Below are positions 60,098 to 64,000 of a DNA stretch of 64,000 bases, one piece after another. The notes under the pieces were generated by a model. That model saw only the letters and a list, made by a program, of their open reading frames with translations. It was not told the DNA's origin and ran no database searches. Every line of letters starts with the position of its first letter. Within the stretch, counting starts at the first letter, position 1. The position numbers and the translations under genes are program-made. Location of the stretch: NCBI RefSeq assembly GCF_036127095.1, contig NZ_CP108006.1:4889501-4953500 (forward strand), written 5' to 3'. This DNA is from Streptomyces sp. NBC_00335. GTDB lineage: Bacteria > Actinomycetota > Actinomycetes > Streptomycetales > Streptomycetaceae.

Positions 60098-61212
60098 GCG
60101 CGGCCAGCCTTCCGAGGAGGGCGGCGGGGCTCGCCTTCCGCAAGGAGGTCGCCACCCGCGAGGCGGCCGAAGCCGAAGCCAGGGGCTGGGCCCAGCTCGT
60201 TTCCCGCCTCCAGGTGCCGACCCTGCTCGGCCGTCCGGCACTCCCGGACCGCCATCTGCTCGCGTACGAGGACGTCTTCGCCAGCGGGCGTTGCGAGTTA
60301 CTGCTCGGCGACGTGATCAGCCTGGCCGACCGGGACCCTTCCGAACTGCCCCGCCTGGGCCGGCTCATGGACGGTGTCTGCCACGACCTGCGGACCGCGG
60401 CGGCCGACACCGGGAAGGTGGTCCCGCTCGCCGAGTGCGTGCCCGACCTCTACCTCGACCGGATCCGGCCCGGCGGCCGGCTCGACCTCTGGTACCTGCA
60501 ACGGGACCTGCCGATCGCCCTCCCCCACACCACCGCGACCCTCACCCTCCAGGAACTGGCCAGCTACACCGTCACTGCCAACGGACGACCGCTGACGCTG
60601 GATGTCGCCGCCATCATCGACAGCGCCCGTCAGGCCCTGGCTCCGGACCGGCGATGGCTGGCCGGACTGACCCAGGGCGACCCCACCGAGCCCAACATCG
60701 CCGATCCGCTGTGCTGGCTCGACTTCGAATTCGCCGGCCGCAATACCGCCGCCGGCGAGGCAGTCAACCTGCTCTGGTACCTCATGGCCATGGGCGGCTG
60801 GCTCGTCCCCCGCTACCAGAGCGACGTCTACGCCCGCACCCTCCGCCTGGCCCTGCCCGCCCAGACCACCCCGAGCATCGACCACCTGGAACTGCACCCC
60901 ACGACCCGGCACATCGACCTCCGCTACTCCTGGAACACCGGCCCCGGCCGCCACGCAGCCATCACAGGAGCGCTGCACGGGCTCTGCGAGCAGGGCGGGA
61001 TCGGCATGGCCGACCTCCGCGCCTTCCTCGCCCTGCGGATCCTCGGCGTGATCCCGCCGGCGCGGCTCAGTGGCCACGACCTGCTGCTCGTCCTCATCAA
61101 GCTCGCCGAGAGCCAAGACCCGGCCACCGGCCTCGACACCTTCTTCACCACCGCACCAGCCGCTCACTCCGACCTCCGCGAACGGAGCAGCCATGTCCCT
61201 GCCCCTGCTTGA
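60094..61212 (+). CDS. Aminoglycoside-phosphotransferase-fold kinase
   Basis: 372 residues from the GTG at 60094, overlapping the previous stop as GTGA. The APH/choline-kinase fold is indicated by [12 protein letters not shown] (the HGD-x4-N loop with Gln replacing His) and LDFEFAG (Mg-binding DFE). The nucleotide-binding N-lobe is weakly conserved. Probably phosphorylates a small molecule; in context it may act on the same compound as the preceding fused kinase. Overlaps the next gene by 20 bp. Confidence 0.8.
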   Translation: MSAASLPRRAAGLAFRKEVATREAAEAEARGWAQLVSRLQVPTLLGRPALPDRHLLAYEDVFASGRCELLLGDVISLADRDPSELPRLGRLMDGVCHDLRTAAADTGKVVPLAECVPDLYLDRIRPGGRLDLWYLQRDLPIALPHTTATLTLQELASYTVTANGRPLTLDVAAIIDSARQALAPDRRWLAGLTQGDPTEPNIADPLCWLDFEFAGRNTAAGEAVNLLWYLMAMGGWLVPRYQSDVYARTLRLALPAQTTPSIDHLELHPTTRHIDLRYSWNTGPGRHAAITGALHGLCEQGGIGMADLRAFLALRILGVIPPARLSGHDLLLVLIKLAESQDPATGLDTFFTTAPAAHSDLRERSSHVPAPA

Positions 61213-61984
61213 GATCCCCCTCCAAGCCCGCCCCCTCCAGGGCCGCAACGCCCTGGTCACCGGTGGAGCTACCGGCATCGGCGCCGAGATCGGACGGGCC
61301 CTCGCGGCAGCCGGAGCCACCGTCGCCGTCAACCACCTCGGGCAGGACCCCGACGCCCACGCCCTCCTCGCCGCCTTCGAGCGCGACGGCAGCCCCGGCA
61401 TCGCGGTGAACGCCGACCTGACCGACCCCACCGCCGTGCAGACCATGGCCGACCTCGTCCGTGCCGAGATCGGCCCCGTCGACATCCTCGTGAACAACGC
61501 CGGCTCCTACCCCCGCGTCCCCTGGCAGGACACCGACGAGACAGCCTGGAACTACTCCCTCGACGTGAACCTCACCGCCCACTACCGCACCTGCCATGCC
61601 CTGACCCCGGGCATGATCGAACGCCGCTGGGGCCGGATCGTGAACATCGGCAGCGTCAACGCCCGCGCCGGCCGCACCAACCTGGTCGCGTACAGCACGG
61701 CGAAGGCGGGCCTCCTGGGCCTGACCCGCTCCCTGGCCCGCGAGCTCGGCCCGTACGGAATCTGCGTGAACACGGTCCTGCCCGGCGCCATCCAGGTCGA
61801 AGCGGAGACCGTGATCCCCGCCCAGCACCGGGCCCGCCCGGAAGACCAGATCAACCGCCAGTGCGTCCCGCGACGCGGACGGCCCGAAGACGTCGCGGCC
61901 CTGGTCGCGTTCCTCGTGGGCCCGTCCGCGTCGTTCATCACTGGGCAATCCGTCCACGTCGACGGCGGCTGGCTGCTGCACTAA
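61193..61984 (+). CDS. SDR family oxidoreductase
   Basis: 263 residues from the ATG at 61193. Classical [11 protein letters not shown] cofactor loop, NNAG at the end of strand four, Ser in NIGSVN and the YxxxK catalytic pair in YSTAKAG; C-terminal [10 protein letters not shown]. Third gene of the kinase/nucleotidyltransferase operon, so its substrate is likely a sugar or nucleoside-like metabolite; this is inference. Confidence 0.93.
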   Translation: MSLPLLEIPLQARPLQGRNALVTGGATGIGAEIGRALAAAGATVAVNHLGQDPDAHALLAAFERDGSPGIAVNADLTDPTAVQTMADLVRAEIGPVDILVNNAGSYPRVPWQDTDETAWNYSLDVNLTAHYRTCHALTPGMIERRWGRIVNIGSVNARAGRTNLVAYSTAKAGLLGLTRSLARELGPYGICVNTVLPGAIQVEAETVIPAQHRARPEDQINRQCVPRRGRPEDVAALVAFLVGPSASFITGQSVHVDGGWLLH

Positions 61985-62013
61985 GACGTCAACATGCAAG
62001 GAGAGAAAGCCGA

Positions 62014-62451
62014 ATGATCGAACGAGTCCGAGCCGTCCTCGTCACCGCGGACGACACGATGCTGGTCATCCGCCGCACCAAGCCGGACGTCCCCGAGTAC
62101 TGGGTGCTGCCCGGCGGCGGGGTCGAGGAGAACGACGAGTCCCGGGAGGCCGCCCTCCACCGCGAGATCCACGAAGAGATCGCAGGGAAGGCCGACATCG
62201 CCCGCCTCCTCCACACCATGGAATCCGACAAGGAGCGTCAGCTCTTCTACCTCGCCCGCATCGCGACGTGGTCCTTCGAGGACCGCACCGGCCCCGAGTT
62301 CAGCGCCGAGGGCCGCGGCGAATACGCACTGGAAGAGATCCCGCTGACAGTGGAGGGGCTCGACAGCATCGCCCTCAAGCCCGAGGAGATCGCCCACGTC
62401 CTGCGCGGCGCCATCGTCGCCGGCACCCTCTTGAACACCTCGGCACTCTGA
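62014..62451 (+). CDS. Nudix hydrolase
   Basis: 145 residues, ATG at 62014 with AAGGAGAG upstream. The Nudix box reads GGGVEENDESREAALHREIH then EEIAG, matching G-x5-E-x7-RE-x2-EE with one extra residue before the final Gly. Hydrolyses nucleoside diphosphate-X compounds. Last gene of the operon, so it may cleave the nucleotide-activated product made by the fused transferase, or clean up misactivated forms. Confidence 0.92.
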   Translation: MIERVRAVLVTADDTMLVIRRTKPDVPEYWVLPGGGVEENDESREAALHREIHEEIAGKADIARLLHTMESDKERQLFYLARIATWSFEDRTGPEFSAEGRGEYALEEIPLTVEGLDSIALKPEEIAHVLRGAIVAGTLLNTSAL

Positions 62452-62467
62452 CTGTCGTGTGAATGTG

Positions 62468-62505
62468 CGGATGGGGCCAACGCGGAAGTGCGTTGGCCCC
62501 ATCCG
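62468..62505. terminator. Operon terminator
   Basis: 16-bp perfect arms (CGGATGGGGCCAACGC) with a 6-base loop, between the Nudix gene and the convergent ParB-like gene. Confidence 0.92.
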
Positions 62506-62516
62506 TGGTTGTGCGA

Positions 62517-63419
62517 TCAGGCTGTGAAGGTCAGACGCGCTGCGACGCCACGTGCTGCTGGGGTGAGACCTGCAAGGACTTCCCGGGCGTAGGGAGTGTC
62601 CAGGTGGGTGGCCAGACTTTGGACGGCGGCCCAGTCCGTGGCCAGCTGTTCGAGGACCTGCTGCGCCCGCTGGATCGCGTCCTGGCGCTGGACATGGTGC
62701 TGTTCAGCGAGCTGGTGGGCCTCGACCCAGGTGAGTTCTCCCTGCTCGGCGCGCTGGGTGAGGCTGGGCGCGGTGTCGCCGTCGGCCTGCCTGATGTTGT
62801 CGATCTCCTCGACGCGTCGGTGGATTCGTTCTTCCTTGAGTCGCCGGTCGAGTGAGGCGATGGCCTCGTCGAGGGTGAGGAGTCCCTCAGATACCTGTTC
62901 GGCGAGGTCCGGGGCGTGCTGGCACAGCAGCTCGTGACGGGACTTGTCCACGGCGCGACGCGCCTTGTGCTGGCGGGCGATGTCGTAGGCGGCGTCGAGG
63001 CGGATGGAGCCGATGCGGACCTGCTCGGCAAGGTCGGGAGAGTACTGGAGGACCGTGGTGGCGTTGGAGAGCCTGGTCAGGCTGATGGCGTGGAGCTTCG
63101 CGTGGGTGCGCAGGGAGTGTTCCGAGAAGGAACGGGCCATCGCGAGGATCATGGACCGCTGGCCCTGGCTGAGGTGCCGGCGTACTGCGTTCGCGCTGAA
63201 GATCAGGCGGATGGGGTCGTTGCCGTCGTATGTCGTGAAGTGAGGTTCGACTCCGGCGATCTCACAGGCGGCGAGGCGGTTGCGGCCGTCGAGGAGGACG
63301 CCGTCGGGGTCGAGGACGATCGGCTTGAGGAGGCCTTCGTTCTTGATGGACTGGGCGAGGTCGTGCATTTCCTCCTCGTTCAGCATCGGGAACATGGAGG
63401 CGACGGGGTGGGTCTTCAG
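62517..63419 (-). CDS. ParB/Srx-type DNA-binding protein
   Basis: About 300 residues. The ParB N-terminal domain is clear: MLNEEEMHDLAQSIKNEGLLKPIVLD, DGRNRLAACEIAGV and the RRHLSQGQRSMILA central HTH. A probable CTG start at 63419 with AAGGAG 6 bp upstream restores the expected THPVASMFPML N-terminus; the first ATG is 63395. The rest is coiled-coil-rich (Glu/Gln/Arg). ParB-like proteins of ICEs and plasmids act in partition or as regulators; no ParA is in the window. Confidence 0.85.
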   Translation of the reverse strand: MKTHPVASMFPMLNEEEMHDLAQSIKNEGLLKPIVLDPDGVLLDGRNRLAACEIAGVEPHFTTYDGNDPIRLIFSANAVRRHLSQGQRSMILAMARSFSEHSLRTHAKLHAISLTRLSNATTVLQYSPDLAEQVRIGSIRLDAAYDIARQHKARRAVDKSRHELLCQHAPDLAEQVSEGLLTLDEAIASLDRRLKEERIHRRVEEIDNIRQADGDTAPSLTQRAEQGELTWVEAHQLAEQHHVQRQDAIQRAQQVLEQLATDWAAVQSLATHLDTPYAREVLAGLTPAARGVAARLTFTA

Positions 63420-63450
63420 GATGGGCTCCTTGTCGGGTGGGGTGTCGGGC

Positions 63451-64000
63451 TCAGCGCGTACGGCGCTGCTGGGGCGGTTGGGCTGCGCCAGCCGTGGGTG
63501 GCGTGGACGGCGGCCGCCTCGGGGCGGGCTGGAGAGGCAGTTCGGCGAGGTGCCGTAGACGCCACACCAGTACTTCGCTGATGGATGCCGCCGTTGTCAG
63601 GTCCCGTTGACCTGCCGCTTCGGTGAGCAAGGCGGCTGGGTCATGACCCGCGGCTTCGGCGTCGGCGAGGATGGTGGCGAGTGCGGGCCAGCCGGGCTCG
63701 GCCAGCACTCGCGCGGAGTGTTCCGAGAGTGAACGGTGCAGGGCAGCCGCCTGCCGGTGAAGGACCGGACCCGGGAGGAGACGGCCGCGCTGGGACAGGG
63801 CGCGCAGCGGCTCCACGGCTGCAGCCCCGAGGGTGGTACGCAGGTATCCGGCTGCCTGGTCCGCGGCTTCGGCCTGCTGGTCGTGGTGGCGGATGTGGTG
63901 CCAGTGCTGGGCTGCGACGACGGCCAGCAGAACGGCGTCGAGGAGGACCGCCAGCAGGGCTCCGTCCTTCGGGGCAGGTTCACGCACGATCGCCTTGATC
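63451..64000 (-). CDS. Relaxase-like/mobilisation protein, C-terminal part (5' end outside window)
   Basis: The frame is open to the right edge (an internal GTG at 63987 is possible). The visible ~180 residues are helical, Ala/His/Leu-rich, with a hydrophobic stretch LLAVLLDAVLLAVVAAQ and a Pro-rich C-terminus. The composition resembles the C-terminal region of actinomycete plasmid/ICE relaxases, but the N-terminal catalytic part is not in the window, so the call is tentative. Same strand as and just upstream of the ParB-like gene. Confidence 0.5.
   Translation of the reverse strand, partial: IKAIVREPAPKDGALLAVLLDAVLLAVVAAQHWHHIRHHDQQAEAADQAAGYLRTTLGAAAVEPLRALSQRGRLLPGPVLHRQAAALHRSLSEHSARVLAEPGWPALATILADAEAAGHDPAALLTEAAGQRDLTTAASISEVLVWRLRHLAELPLQPAPRRPPSTPPTAGAAQPPQQRRTR

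Noticed and set aside
58130..60241. 703-residue leftward ORF opposite the kinase fusion
   Set aside because: Shadow frame; the sense gene has two P-loops and a nucleotidyltransferase signature.

Overview
The window is high-GC DNA with Streptomyces character throughout: frequent GTG starts, a DUF397/Scr1-type regulator pair, an F420-cofactor gene, a class F sortase, a GPP34 protein and an AfsA/ScbA-family protein. It appears to be chromosomal core on the left (1 to about 20.6 kb), followed by a long accessory region that runs off the right edge.

Core side (1-20.6 kb): end of a tyrosine phosphatase; the bifunctional F420 gene fbiC; an SDR; a DeoR-type regulator facing an MFS transporter and a HAD hydrolase, with two strong palindromes in the divergent promoter; an aminotransferase; the DUF397/Scr1 pair; a GPP34 protein; a very long D,D-carboxypeptidase with a repetitive disordered cytoplasmic N-terminus, followed by a polytopic membrane protein; a class F sortase; a LuxR-type regulator; and a frameshifted cytidylyltransferase-like gene.

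Island boundary (20.7-22.7 kb): two identical 47-bp copies of the 3' part of a tRNA-Arg(CCU) gene bracket about 1.9 kb holding small genes, an IS110-family remnant and the C-terminal stub of a tyrosine recombinase. This looks like an accretion site where elements integrated and decayed. To the right (22.8-26.3 kb) lie a gene pair of mobile-element type and a run of small membrane or secreted proteins, then an antiporter/CBS/permease operon with a PucR-type regulator.

Signal-molecule-like cluster (about 30.8-55.7 kb): a leftward operon of AfsA-like enzyme, HAD phosphatase and KAS III; a rightward operon of alpha/beta-barrel protein, MFS, unknown protein, EamA, DoxX-like and AhpD-like proteins; a secreted SMP-30-like propeller; a lone IS701-type transposase; a MarR regulator; an aldo/keto reductase; and a PaaK-like adenylate-forming protein. 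Palindromic promoter elements sharing GATCTCTTAT or TCTTAT cores lie upstream of five of these units and probably mark a regulon, with the MarR protein the only local candidate regulator. Around it are three vanadium-haloperoxidase/PAP2-type secreted proteins, one fused to a DNRLRE-like N-terminal region. Two of them are linked to near-identical DM13-domain proteins.

Right end (56-64 kb): a helix-turn-helix/TPR-like regulator, two tiny genes, then a tightly packed operon of a three-module kinase/kinase/nucleotidyltransferase fusion, an APH-fold kinase, an SDR and a Nudix protein, ended by a strong terminator. A ParB-type protein and a relaxase-like fragment at the edge indicate that the mobile element continues beyond the window.

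Functions are assigned by reading translated motifs. No database search was run, so family names for weakly conserved proteins are provisional.
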